Source: Bacteroidia bacterium (GTDB lineage: Bacteria > Bacteroidota > Bacteroidia > Flavobacteriales > Flavobacteriaceae). From it: a stretch of DNA of 64,000 bases. Positions 1 through 8,427 of this stretch are shown one piece after another. Numbering within the stretch: the stretch's first letter is position 1; every line of letters begins with the position of its first letter. The DNA is taken from contig JAUIFO010000004.1 of assembly GCA_030430385.1 (NCBI GenBank), forward strand, positions 62,001-126,000, in the 5' to 3' direction. The notes beneath the pieces were generated by a model, which saw nothing but the letters and a program-made list of their open reading frames with translations, was not told where the DNA came from and ran no database searches. Made by a program: the position numbers and the translations under genes.

Positions 1-1401
1 AGTTTCCGCAGTTAATGTATTCTTTGCCTTTAATTGTTGGCCTTCATCACTCTTTAAAAAATCATTAGCATGACTTATTAAATACTCAGGAAGCACTTTC
101 AGTTCTTTTGCAGTCCACCAACCATTCAAAGGATCGATGATACCATCGAAATCGGTTCCCAAAGCTTGAATATTCCAGGCATCACGATTCAAAGTATCAA
201 GATAAGTTGCAATAAATTGAATTTGTCTCCAGATAAAATACGCGTTCTTTCTAAGTTTAGGCTTTCCAAATTTGGTCATATTTGGTTGAGCATCTTCGTA
301 AATACGTGCTTTAGTTTTTACATCAAAAATGCGACGTTCATCGAGTTGAATGCCAAAAATACCCCGAGATGCTTCAATTTTTTGAATTTCATCAAAGTAA
401 AAATTTATGTCATCCGAATTAAATCCTTTACGCCAAACCTGATTATGTGTTTTAGGATGTAACCTTCCGTTTAATGCACCATGACTTACTATAATTGGAA
501 TCGTTTCATTTTTATAAGTAGTTTCTAATAAATTATAATAATCATAGCGCGACTTCGGATTCATGTGTTTTACATCAATATAGATACGTTTCCATCCATT
601 TGAATTGTTCAGTAGTTCTTTAATGACATTAAAACCTAAAGGTGTAATGCCTTGTGATGATTTTGGTTTTTGTGTAATGACCTTTTCAACAATACCAGAA
701 AAACTTTTTGAAAAGCCACAGAGCTCGTTATCAAAATGATGCGCCAAACCAATAAAAAATGGTTGAAATTTCCATTGCTTTACAAGACTTACATTCAACA
801 ACACTTCGGTTGGATTTGCCTTTGGTTGTCCAGCGAGTCGCAAACCACAATTAAATACGTGAGCACCTTCAATAGATAGGATCACATGTAAAATGTCTTT
901 CTCATCAAAATCGATCTCATTAACTGAAGCCACCAACTTGTATCTTTTGACCTTACCCTTGATTTTCACAGGAGTATTGTGTAATTGTTCAAAATAATGA
1001 TACTCGGCAAGCAAATCTTTGAAGTAATCCTTCATCTTTTGTAAATGACGTACACGACGCATACTAATTCCAGTAGCCAAATTTCTGAAGATACGACCCG
1101 AATACTTTACATTAGCATTGTCACTGTGTATTACCATGCCTTTTTCCATTGGATAAAGCGATGTAACAATAACATTGGTATGACCATGAAGCAATGTCGT
1201 AAAATCAGATTGCCTCCACTTTGTTAATCTAAAAAATACATTTAAGGCCTTTCTGAATAATTTCGGGCGTTGCTGATGCCAAATACTACTATTAATTTTT
1301 GAATCAGGATTGTTAAGTCCAGTAGTTCTTCGTCTTTGGAAGCTCTTTCCGAAAGGTTTTAAAGATGGATGGCAATGAAGATCGATGTACCTTTTATTCA
1401 T
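1..1401 (-). CDS. Peptidase M19 (membrane dipeptidase)-like metal hydrolase, 3' end beyond window
   Basis: The frame is open for 467 codons from an ATG at 1401 to the window edge, so the C-terminus is missing. The order of motifs fits the M19 dipeptidase/amidohydrolase barrel: an HxH pair at residues 9-11 (DLHCHPS), an acidic EGAH near 178, a LAHHFDN histidine near 219, a VSHGAL histidine near 305 and ALGTDFDG near 418. M19 enzymes are zinc hydrolases that cleave dipeptides. No signal peptide is visible, so this one looks cytoplasmic. It is longer between the first motif and EGAH than renal dipeptidase, and has HxH where M19 usually has HxD, so it may be a divergent branch with another substrate. 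Family placement is fairly sure; the substrate is unknown. Confidence 0.7.
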   Translation of the reverse strand, partial: MNKRYIDLHCHPSLKPFGKSFQRRRTTGLNNPDSKINSSIWHQQRPKLFRKALNVFFRLTKWRQSDFTTLLHGHTNVIVTSLYPMEKGMVIHSDNANVKYSGRIFRNLATGISMRRVRHLQKMKDYFKDLLAEYHYFEQLHNTPVKIKGKVKRYKLVASVNEIDFDEKDILHVILSIEGAHVFNCGLRLAGQPKANPTEVLLNVSLVKQWKFQPFFIGLAHHFDNELCGFSKSFSGIVEKVITQKPKSSQGITPLGFNVIKELLNNSNGWKRIYIDVKHMNPKSRYDYYNLLETTYKNETIPIIVSHGALNGRLHPKTHNQVWRKGFNSDDINFYFDEIQKIEASRGIFGIQLDERRIFDVKTKARIYEDAQPNMTKFGKPKLRKNAYFIWRQIQFIATYLDTLNRDAWNIQALGTDFDGIIDPLNGWWTAKELKVLPEYLISHANDFLKSDEGQQLKAKNTLTAET

Positions 1402-1599
1402 AAAAGAAATTTTAAGCTCATGTTATCGTAAATGCTAAAATGCTAGGGATTATCTAAAAATAAGGATTCTTTTTTACAATAAATTTGAAGTCATCTTAAA
1501 ATTGTTAATGTTTTCTAACAGAAGATTTCAATACCTCAATAATTCAATTTTTATGTTTATATTCGGCAATCAAAAAAATTAGCGTTTTATATTTTTACT

Positions 1600-2517
1600 A
1601 TGAAATCACTTATAACGTGTCTCCTAACTGTACTATCATTAAGTGTTTATGCTCAGAAAAATCCTCATCTTGAAATTGTTGATGAATTTGATTTTGAGAT
1701 TATTGCTTCTAAAAAAGTAGATTATAGTCTAGCAAAACCAATTGACTCTGTTAAAATAACGCCAATAGATATTAAAGCTGAATATTGGGATGCTACGGTT
1801 TACAATCCTTTTAGAGATGCTGTAGTGCAATTTCCAATTCAATTGAATTTCAAAGATTCTACTTATGCACCACCTATTCATAAAGAAAAGGTTGTAACAT
1901 CTCGTTATGGATGGAGACGTGGTCGTGCTCATAAAGGTATAGACATTGATTTGGTTACAGGTGATAGTCTCTTTGCCATGTTTGATGGCATTGTAAGAAT
2001 GTCGAGATACTCTAGAGGTCATGGTAAAACTGTAGTGGTTAGACATTATAATGGTTTAGAAACTGTATATGCACATTTATCTACGTATGGTGTAAAAGAA
2101 AATGATTCTATTAAAAAGGGACAATACCTAGGTAAAGGTGGTGTTTCTGGTAATGCAAGAGGTAGCCATCTGCATTTGGTTGTCAATTATAAAGGTATTG
2201 CAATTAACCCTGAATATTTGTTCACCTTTGGTGAAGACAATACGATTCGCGAGAAAGAAATTTGGGTGACTCGTAAATGGACGCATCCTTATGTACACAA
2301 TTCTAAACGTCAAAGTAAAATTGAAACATTAGTAAGCGAACAAGAAGCCATTGCTAGTCTTGAAAAAGAACGTAAAATTTATGTTGTAAAACGAGGTGAT
2401 ACGCTTTCTAGAATTTCACGACGCAACAATGTGTCGATTGCTGCAATTTGTAAAACCAACGCAATTAATAGAAATACTGTCATTAAGCCTGGTCAGAAAC
2501 TCGTTATTGAAAACTAA
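1600..2517 (+). CDS. Secreted M23 family metallopeptidase with C-terminal LysM
   Basis: The 305-residue protein starts with a signal peptide (about residues 1-19, ending VYAQ). A central M23 domain carries the zinc ligands HKGID (H111, D115) and HLH (H190, H192), plus H159 in YAHL. A LysM domain at about 259-303 (VVKRGDTLSRIS to IKPGQKLVI) should bind peptidoglycan. M23 enzymes are peptidoglycan endopeptidases, so this is probably a periplasmic wall hydrolase or, because the catalytic set is complete, less likely a regulator of one. It ends 2 bp before the convergent DUF6265-like gene. Order M23 then LysM is common in flavobacteria. Confidence 0.9.
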   Translation: MKSLITCLLTVLSLSVYAQKNPHLEIVDEFDFEIIASKKVDYSLAKPIDSVKITPIDIKAEYWDATVYNPFRDAVVQFPIQLNFKDSTYAPPIHKEKVVTSRYGWRRGRAHKGIDIDLVTGDSLFAMFDGIVRMSRYSRGHGKTVVVRHYNGLETVYAHLSTYGVKENDSIKKGQYLGKGGVSGNARGSHLHLVVNYKGIAINPEYLFTFGEDNTIREKEIWVTRKWTHPYVHNSKRQSKIETLVSEQEAIASLEKERKIYVVKRGDTLSRISRRNNVSIAAICKTNAINRNTVIKPGQKLVIEN

Positions 2518-2519
2518 GT

Positions 2520-2975
2520 TTATTGTCTTATTAAATGATAAGAAAATCCTTGATCATTATCACCTAAAACGCTTACCAATATCTTATCATTATTAATTAT
2601 CTTGTATTGTATTTTTTTAGGAAAGTCATGGTTTAAGTTTTCAAAGGACAACATATCTTCAACTGAACGATTTAGAGTAAACACTATGGTGCTTCCTTGA
2701 TTTTGATTTAAAACAGTCGCCTTATATAAAATGGTATCACCATCAACATGCATCGATAAATACTCCGACACTTTTTTGTCTGATGCAATTAACTTATACG
2801 ATTCTCCTTTATATTCTGAATCACTAATTTTAGTCCATGATTCATAAGTAGTTTTATTTTCAACCTTCCAGGTTCCCAATAAAGTTTCATAAGCACTAAG
2901 ATCTTTTTGAGCACTACAATTGAAAAATGTTATGAAACACAAAAAAGACAAAAATTTAATTTTAAGTAAACGCAT
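2520..2975 (-). CDS. DUF6265-like small lipoprotein
   Basis: This 151-residue protein has a hydrophobic N-terminus ending FFNCSAQ, compatible with a lipoprotein cysteine near residue 20 or with ordinary signal cleavage after SAQ. The mature part has an early LLGTWKVE and a late FENLNHDFPKKIQY, the signature I associate with DUF6265, a small lipocalin-like beta-barrel family of unknown function. It lies 67 bp downstream of the AraC-type gene on the same strand and may be cotranscribed with it. No catalytic role can be stated. Confidence 0.75.
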   Translation of the reverse strand: MRLLKIKFLSFLCFITFFNCSAQKDLSAYETLLGTWKVENKTTYESWTKISDSEYKGESYKLIASDKKVSEYLSMHVDGDTILYKATVLNQNQGSTIVFTLNRSVEDMLSFENLNHDFPKKIQYKIINNDKILVSVLGDNDQGFSYHLIRQ

Positions 2976-3042
2976 AGTTATAGATTTAATAGTTCAGTAA
3001 AATTACATCAACCTCAAACAGAAATATTGTAAAAAACCGACA

Positions 3043-3849
3043 TCACTTTGCTAAAAAGAAATTAGCGATATTCATAGTATCAAATCCATAAGACGATGGC
3101 TCCTCACCTGTAAACTCCTTAAAGTTCTTTATGAAATGAGATTGATCATAAAAACCAGCGAGATAAGTAATGTCAGACCAACTAAACCCATCAGAATTAA
3201 CCAAGCTAAATATATTTGAAAACCTAATGATTCTACAATAAAATTTGGGTGTAAGTCCAATGTATGATCTAAAATTGCGCTCTAAACTTCGTTCGCTAAT
3301 TTGAAATTTATCAATAATATCTCTAACTCTAATTTCGCCTTTTGTATCTAAAATAAGTTGTGTAGACAATACTGTTTTATGAGTGCTTATATCTAATTCA
3401 TTGATCGTTTCAGTAAACCAGTTTTCAATAGCAACAACCATTTTATCAAATGAGATATCCTGCTTAAGGACCTCAAAAAGTGAGAATAATCCCGTGAGAT
3501 TACTGTTTTCTAGCGATATGACTTTGTTAGTGATCAAATGCATATCAAAATCGAATAACAGCTTAAGTGTACAAGGCTGTAATTTGATACCAATCATGCC
3601 AATAGCACCAGTGTTTTCTAGATGAAAGTGGTTTTTAATCTGTCCAGCAATAAGCAAATTGTCTTGTAAATACCATTCTCCAGAAATGTTGGCCTTAAAC
3701 TTATCTTTATAATGAAAGATAAGCTCAGGATATCCATCTGGAATGATTTTTTGAGGCCTGATGGTTCGATCAGCCTCACTATCGATTAACCAAAACGATT
3801 TGATAAATGGCTTAAGGTGATTTGATGGTTCTAGAGATTTATAAATCAA
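3043..3849 (-). CDS. AraC family transcriptional regulator
   Basis: The 268-residue protein has an N-terminal DUF6597-like sensor region (about 1-100; IPDGYPELIFHY is typical) and a C-terminal AraC double helix-turn-helix at about 165-262 (FQISERSLERNFRSYIG, then FSWSDITYLAGFYDQSHFIKNFKEFTG). The second HTH with its YDQSHFIKNFKE helix is diagnostic. The ligand is unknown. It is followed on the same strand by the DUF6265-like gene. A CAAACATA at 3867-3874 is a possible reverse-strand -7 box, but I found no well-spaced -33 TTG. A 12-bp perfect palindrome lies at 3913-3924. Confidence 0.9.
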   Translation of the reverse strand: MIYKSLEPSNHLKPFIKSFWLIDSEADRTIRPQKIIPDGYPELIFHYKDKFKANISGEWYLQDNLLIAGQIKNHFHLENTGAIGMIGIKLQPCTLKLLFDFDMHLITNKVISLENSNLTGLFSLFEVLKQDISFDKMVVAIENWFTETINELDISTHKTVLSTQLILDTKGEIRVRDIIDKFQISERSLERNFRSYIGLTPKFYCRIIRFSNIFSLVNSDGFSWSDITYLAGFYDQSHFIKNFKEFTGEEPSSYGFDTMNIANFFLAK

Positions 3850-3927
3850 AGCATAAATGATTTATACAAACATACGAATTACCAAATTGCAATGCTTAAA
3901 CTTAAACCGTAGTAGAATATTCTAATT

Positions 3928-4527
3928 TTATTTAACAGCTTCTTGACCTAGTACAATATCACGCTGTGCGACCAATTCGTCATTGACTTTCTTAGGTTTT
4001 AATATTCTTGAATGATTGCTGTGTTTTGCAATACGCTTTCTGCAAGCCTTAGTAAGTAAGGGGTCTTCTTCAAATAAAAATGTAGTTAAAGCAACTTCTT
4101 CTTCATTTGGTGCTTTTACTATAGGATATAATTGTTGTAACTGATTGTAACGTCTGTCATTTCCAGGTATATAAGTATAAAAGGTATACTTCCCATCAGC
4201 ATCAGTTTTAATCCAACCTCTATTGTGCACGTAACGCTTTTCATTTTGGTAACGTAGATCAAAATCGCCATTTTCATCGGCTTGCTCAATATATAAAATG
4301 ACATCCTTTGCTGGAGTAACACCATCACTAAGAAAAATAGTACCTGTCACTTTAATCTTTTGCTCTTTAGTATCAAAACCAGGAATAGTATCCGTATTGC
4401 TCAAGCGATCTTCGTTATAATCATATACTGGACTACGCTCTAAATAATTGTCATTTTCGGTTTGGCTTTGTTGAGCAAAGGCAGTTAAGTACCAACACAA
4501 GAATAAGGTAGAAATTAATGTTTTCAT
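3928..4527 (-). CDS. Intradiol dioxygenase-fold secreted protein, likely non-catalytic
   Basis: I take the ATG at 4527 because it begins a clean signal peptide (MKTLISTLF to TAFAQ). A longer reading to 4632 would add a poor 35-residue leader. The mature part resembles the catechol/protocatechuate dioxygenase beta-sandwich: VTGTIFLSDGVTPAKDVILY, then RGWIKTDADGKYTFYTYIPG. Relatives usually continue with a conserved arginine and a HxH iron-binding segment. Here IPG is followed by NDRRYNQLQQLYP with no histidines, so the iron site looks lost. It probably acts as a structural or binding protein. It could also be a transthyretin-like or carboxypeptidase-regulatory domain. Confidence 0.65.
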   Translation of the reverse strand: MKTLISTLFLCWYLTAFAQQSQTENDNYLERSPVYDYNEDRLSNTDTIPGFDTKEQKIKVTGTIFLSDGVTPAKDVILYIEQADENGDFDLRYQNEKRYVHNRGWIKTDADGKYTFYTYIPGNDRRYNQLQQLYPIVKAPNEEEVALTTFLFEEDPLLTKACRKRIAKHSNHSRILKPKKVNDELVAQRDIVLGQEAVK

Positions 4528-4747
4528 TGGGTTAAGTATTTGAGATTTACCCAAATGTCTAACAATCAGTGCGCAACACCATAAAAATCTTATTAACGGA
4601 GTATTAGTCCGACTAAAAGTCAAAGTATGCAAATTCTACCGATGAATTGCCACTAAAAAGTATACCAATTTTTAATGAAATGAACTTTTTATTAACCAAA
4701 ATCATTAAATACAGTATAAATTTTTTATAAGTATTACATCGTTAAAA

Positions 4748-4798
4748 TATGCATTTTATCTAGTATTTATGCATTTTAACTAAGATTTTTGCGTTTTG
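4748..4798 (+). repeat. Three direct repeats with 20-bp period, candidate operator array
   Basis: TATGCATTTTA occurs at 4748-4758 and again at 4768-4778, and a related TTTGCGTTTTG at 4788-4798, so the starts are exactly 20 bp apart. A weaker copy (7 of 11 matches) begins at 4728. The array ends 25 bp before the -33 TTG of the promoter for the gene at 4884. A spacing of about two helical turns would put all copies on one DNA face. Regulation is inferred. Confidence 0.6.
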
Positions 4799-4823
4799 TG
4801 GATGAAAAAAATTACAAATTTTA

Positions 4824-4853
4824 TTGTTTTTTATAATAAAATGTATAGATTTG
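4824..4853 (+). promoter_or_regulatory. Flavobacterial sigma-A type promoter for the gene at 4884
   Basis: A TTG at 4824-4826 and a TAGATTTG at 4846-4853 are separated by 19 bp, matching the Bacteroidota consensus TTG-N17-23-TAnnTTTG. Transcription would start near 4860, giving a short leader before the ATG at 4884. Confidence 0.7.
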
Positions 4854-4883
4854 TTTCACCCAAATTAACTAAAGACACCTAAA

Positions 4884-5345
4884 ATGAAAACAAAATCTAC
4901 TGTATTAATTGCCATTTTTTTCTTGATGATCGGAATGAGTTTCGGTCAGACTTCTAAGGAAAAAAAGTCTTCAATAAATATTATTAGTGGTAAAGTAAAC
5001 ATAGCTAAATACCATAGTTATGAAGAGTTAGACAAAATGTCAAAAGGTAAATTGTTAGACTTATATACAGAACGTATTAAAGTAATTGTGAATATTTTAC
5101 CAAACATTGCTTTTGCTACTAAACCAGGAATTACGATGCGTGATCTTGGTATTCCAGAAACCAAAGAAAATGTCAAAGCCTTAGAAAATAACATCGAAGC
5201 TTCTGACGAGTATTTTGATAGTACGATTGCGTTCCAAAAAACTATACTGCCCTATTCAGATACTAGAGATCTCATTGCTGCGATTTTGTTTTATGAGGAA
5301 ACACTTAAGTCATTACACACATATAACGACTATAAGACCAACTAA
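4884..5345 (+). CDS. Secreted protein of unknown function
   Basis: The 153-residue product begins with a signal peptide (MKTKSTVLIAIFF to MSFGQ, about residues 1-22). The mature part is charged and probably all-helical, with KYHSYEELDKMSKGKLLDLYTERIK and a later region rich in Glu, Asp and Lys. There is one tyrosine-rich tail (LHTYNDYKTN) and no cysteine. I do not recognise a family. It stands as a single transcription unit: strong promoter and repeat array upstream, rho-independent terminator 23 bp downstream. That arrangement suggests individually regulated expression. Confidence 0.8.
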   Translation: MKTKSTVLIAIFFLMIGMSFGQTSKEKKSSINIISGKVNIAKYHSYEELDKMSKGKLLDLYTERIKVIVNILPNIAFATKPGITMRDLGIPETKENVKALENNIEASDEYFDSTIAFQKTILPYSDTRDLIAAILFYEETLKSLHTYNDYKTN

Positions 5346-5367
5346 ACTTAAATATATCAATTTGATA

Positions 5368-5395
5368 AACCTCAACAAATGTTGAGGTTTTTTTT
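5368..5395 (+). terminator. Rho-independent terminator
   Basis: A 9-bp perfect stem (AACCTCAAC, loop AAAT, GTTGAGGTT) runs into eight or more T residues, 23 bp after the stop codon of the secreted protein at 4884-5345. Confidence 0.9.
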
Positions 5396-5530
5396 ATTGA
5401 ACAAGGTCAAAATCTTACTCTTCTGATTTATCGAGAGTTAGCCTCATATTACTCAAGTATGGTTTAAAGGATTTTATTTGTAAGAAATTTCTCTTTTTTA
5501 TTAAAATTAAATGCATTTCATCGATAATAA

Positions 5531-5561
5531 TTGTTATTAGGACGATATATTTATATGTTTG
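5531..5561 (+). promoter_or_regulatory. Promoter of the beta-helix gene and possibly the spr genes
   Basis: TTG at 5531-5533 and TATGTTTG at 5554-5561 are 20 bp apart and match TTG-N17-23-TAnnTTTG. The predicted transcript starts near 5568, so the first usable start codon is the ATG at 5607. This excludes the in-frame TTG at 5559, which lies inside the -7 box. Confidence 0.7.
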
Positions 5562-5606
5562 ATTGTAAATGTTAAACCTACTTATCTAAACATAAACTTA
5601 ACCTCG

Positions 5607-6920
5607 ATGAAAAAAATTACTTTACTTACATTCTTTTTTGTATCGCTTAGTTGCATCATAAATGCACAACAAGAAAAAGGAATAACCGGTTATGATAATT
5701 GGCTTAATCCATGGACAGAGTTCTCTCCGAATAAAGTTGAGTACGGAAAGCCAACACAAATCCTTAGTGGAAATATTACAAAAGACACAAAACTATTTAA
5801 AGGTGATATTTATCTTTTATTAGGTGATGTATACGTCACAGATAGTACAACCTTAACTATTGAGCCTGGAGTTATAATTATGGGCGACTTTGATACTAAA
5901 GCGTCTCTGATTGTTTCTAGAGGTTCAAAGATCATTGCAGATGGCTTAAAAACCGATCCTATTGTATTTACGTCTAATAGAAGCGTAAAAAAACCAGGTG
6001 ATTGGGGAGGCATATTCGTTTTAGGAGATGCGCCTTTAAACACAACTACAGATGAGCAAGTACTTACCAATGGTTTACTTCCTAAGGAGGCTAAACATGT
6101 CACTTATGGTGGAACTAATAGAGATAGTTACTCTGGAGTAATGCGCCATGTGAGGATTGAATATGCTGGAAAGCGCACCAAGCATCATGGCTATTTTGAT
6201 GGTCTTACTTTAGCTGGTTTAGGACAGCAAACCATCATAGATAATATCATGATTAGCTTTTGCGAAGGAGATTCATTCAATATTCTTGGTGGAAATTTAC
6301 TTCTGGAAAAACTGGTATCTTATAAATCTAGTGGTAACGATTACAACTTTAATCAAGGCACACAATGCAAGATTAATAATTCATTAGCGGTTCGTTCTCC
6401 ATATGTATCTGGTGCAAGTACGCCTAAATGCTTAAATATATTAGCATATGACGATCAGGAAGAAACTGATTTAGCTAAAGCGCAAACATTAGTTGTTGCT
6501 GAAAACTTAACCTTAATCAATTTGAGTAATAACCTTGAAAGTGATATTGCTGTTGGTTTGGTTAATGAAGGAATTTACATTGGTAATAATGTATCATTTA
6601 TCATTGATAAAAGTGTTATTTCTGGATTCAATCCTGCTGTGATTTTAGATGAAAAGATCAAAATTAATAGTGAGAGTATGAATAAAATACAATTCACTAG
6701 AACCTATTTTAATAATTGTAACGGGAATATTTTTAGAAAAGGATACAATAATAATGATGATCTAGAAAACTGGTACGGAAACAGAGCCTTTAATAACGTC
6801 TACTCTAAAGGTCCGGATTCTGAAACTTTTATTGATGCTAACAATAGAAAGAAACCTGATTTCAGATTGCGAATCAATAGAATTTTTGCGTCAAGTGATA
6901 TTATAGATGACAACGATTAA
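5607..6920 (+). CDS. Secreted right-handed beta-helix-like protein
   Basis: The ATG at 5607 opens a signal peptide (MKKITLLTFFF to IINAQ). The remaining roughly 415 residues look like a parallel beta-helix: short strands with repeated turns, for example TLTIEPGVIIMGDF, SKIIADG, PIVFTSNRS, GDWGGIFVLGD and HVRIEYAG. The GDWGGI and EPGV motifs are common in Bacteroidota surface proteins of this shape. No catalytic triad of a polysaccharide lyase is evident, and there is no T9SS C-terminal domain; the chain ends DIIDDND. The gene precedes the sprC-like gene by 42 bp on the same strand and shares its promoter if the region is one operon. Its function is unknown; surface adhesion or assembly is a guess from context. 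Confidence 0.8.
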   Translation: MKKITLLTFFFVSLSCIINAQQEKGITGYDNWLNPWTEFSPNKVEYGKPTQILSGNITKDTKLFKGDIYLLLGDVYVTDSTTLTIEPGVIIMGDFDTKASLIVSRGSKIIADGLKTDPIVFTSNRSVKKPGDWGGIFVLGDAPLNTTTDEQVLTNGLLPKEAKHVTYGGTNRDSYSGVMRHVRIEYAGKRTKHHGYFDGLTLAGLGQQTIIDNIMISFCEGDSFNILGGNLLLEKLVSYKSSGNDYNFNQGTQCKINNSLAVRSPYVSGASTPKCLNILAYDDQEETDLAKAQTLVVAENLTLINLSNNLESDIAVGLVNEGIYIGNNVSFIIDKSVISGFNPAVILDEKIKINSESMNKIQFTRTYFNNCNGNIFRKGYNNNDDLENWYGNRAFNNVYSKGPDSETFIDANNRKKPDFRLRINRIFASSDIIDDND

Positions 6921-6962
6921 TCAAAACCTTAGCCTATAGAACAACTCTACAACCCCAAACTA

Positions 6963-8426
6963 ATGTCCCAAATTAAAATAGCATACAACCTACTAATTGT
7001 ATTTTGCGTTTTCGCCTTTCTAATCCCAAAAGACGGAAACGCTCAAATCGTGATTGGAACGCCTAATTTAGGGTTTAGTCAAGCCTGCGCAAGTGATTCA
7101 TTCAACACTTACAATGCGACATTTATTTTTTCTCCTGAAGCTGGCCTGAATGCTTCAAATCAGTTTGTAGTTGAATTATCTGATGCAGATGGTGATTTCT
7201 CAAATGCTGTTGAAATCTACACCTCTACACCTGGTAGCATTACCGAATCACCTGCTACTGTGAATTTCTCATTTCCAACAAATACGGCTGGTGAATATTA
7301 TAAAATACGAATTAAAAGTACAGCTCCGGTTGCTACAAGTGCTGGATCTGCTCCTTTTGCAGCCTACTATAAAATTCAGGATGCACCTTTTACAATCAAT
7401 AATTTGGTGTCTACTGGTGCCTTTTGTCTTGGAGGAAGTTATTTGTTAACTATCGATAACCCTGGATCTGGTACAAATGATTCGCCTCTTAATTATCCGT
7501 CATTAACTTTTAATTGGTTTAAGGAAACTGGACCAACAACATCTGAATTTATTGCTGAAGGTGATACGCTTGAAGTTACTGAAGAAGGCACTTACTTTGT
7601 GGAAACAAATTACGGAACCTGTACTTCAGATTCATTTTCAAATCGTGTTACAATTTATCAAGTAGCTTCTGGTGACGCTGAAGCTGGAGTATCTTCTAGC
7701 TTAGGAAATCCGTTCTGTCCAGATAATGGTGCAACTACATTAAGTACTATTTCAGCAAATAGCTACCAATGGTTTAAAGATGGTGAAGCTATTATTGGCG
7801 CTACTGAGCAAATGTATGAGGCAATGGAATCTGGTACTTATGCTGTGCAAGTAGACCTAGGAAGTTGTTCTGCTTTTGGTGCCATCGAACTAGAGAGTGA
7901 AGCATTTGAAGCTTCAATTAATGTAGATGAGATGACTGTTATCGCTGAAGGCGAATCCTTATCAGTACTTGTGTCTTCTACTGCTTCAAACCCTATTTAT
8001 GAATGGTATTTGAATGATAATATCATTACTGAAGCAACTTCAGATACTTATGAAGCAACACTTCAAGGAAATTATACAGTAATCGTAACAGAAACTAACG
8101 GTTGCCAGGCGTCTCGTGAATTAACCTTTAGCATTGAAGAAGCCGTAGATCCATTTCCTGAAGTTGAAAAAATTCCAAACATCGTAAGTCCAAATGGAGA
8201 TGGTTTCAATGATACTTGGATCATTCCAACAGCATATGTTAGCGGTACAAATACCGAAGTCATGATTATGACCAATCGTGGTAAAGTTGTACTGCAAACC
8301 GATAACTATTTAAACAATTGGCCAGAAAATGATCTGGAATTAACAAGTGTAAATCAAGTGTTCTACTATGTGATTTCAACACCAGATGGCGACACTAAAA
8401 AAGGATCAATAACTGTAGTGAGATAA
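6963..8426 (+). CDS. sprC: SprC-like T9SS type B sorting-domain protein
   Basis: This 487-residue protein has a signal peptide (about 1-27, ending GNAQ). It has Ig-like or PKD-like modules (about 30-395) with [16 protein letters not shown] and YEWYLNDN segments. Its C-terminal type B sorting domain (about 400-487) begins [16 protein letters not shown] and ends [10 protein letters not shown]. Type B domains direct T9SS export and surface attachment. In Flavobacterium johnsoniae sprC, sprD, sprB and sprF form one operon needed for normal gliding. Position, strand and domain content here match sprC, so the symbol is assigned mainly by synteny. The next gene starts one base after the stop, which suggests translational coupling. 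Confidence 0.7.
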   Translation: MSQIKIAYNLLIVFCVFAFLIPKDGNAQIVIGTPNLGFSQACASDSFNTYNATFIFSPEAGLNASNQFVVELSDADGDFSNAVEIYTSTPGSITESPATVNFSFPTNTAGEYYKIRIKSTAPVATSAGSAPFAAYYKIQDAPFTINNLVSTGAFCLGGSYLLTIDNPGSGTNDSPLNYPSLTFNWFKETGPTTSEFIAEGDTLEVTEEGTYFVETNYGTCTSDSFSNRVTIYQVASGDAEAGVSSSLGNPFCPDNGATTLSTISANSYQWFKDGEAIIGATEQMYEAMESGTYAVQVDLGSCSAFGAIELESEAFEASINVDEMTVIAEGESLSVLVSSTASNPIYEWYLNDNIITEATSDTYEATLQGNYTVIVTETNGCQASRELTFSIEEAVDPFPEVEKIPNIVSPNGDGFNDTWIIPTAYVSGTNTEVMIMTNRGKVVLQTDNYLNNWPENDLELTSVNQVFYYVISTPDGDTKKGSITVVR

Positions 8427-8427
8427 T

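Larger units (their letters stand above)
4528..4883. other. Intergenic region with repeat array and promoter
   Basis: This 356-bp divergent gap separates the dioxygenase-fold gene (minus) from the secreted protein at 4884 (plus). It is very AT-rich. The part near 4884 holds three direct repeats with an exact 20-bp period and a well-formed flavobacterial promoter, listed separately. No small ORF with a convincing start was seen. Confidence 0.7.

Noticed and set aside
166..1227. Short plus-strand frames opposite the M19-like gene
   Set aside because: They are antisense to a conserved minus-strand gene that is open to the window edge and have no family pattern.
4528..4632. Longer N-terminus of the dioxygenase-fold protein
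   Set aside because: It would place 35 unrelated residues before a standard signal peptide that starts at 4527.
5559..5606. Upstream TTG start for the beta-helix gene
   Set aside because: The TTG lies inside the -7 promoter box, and the ATG at 5607 begins a proper signal peptide.
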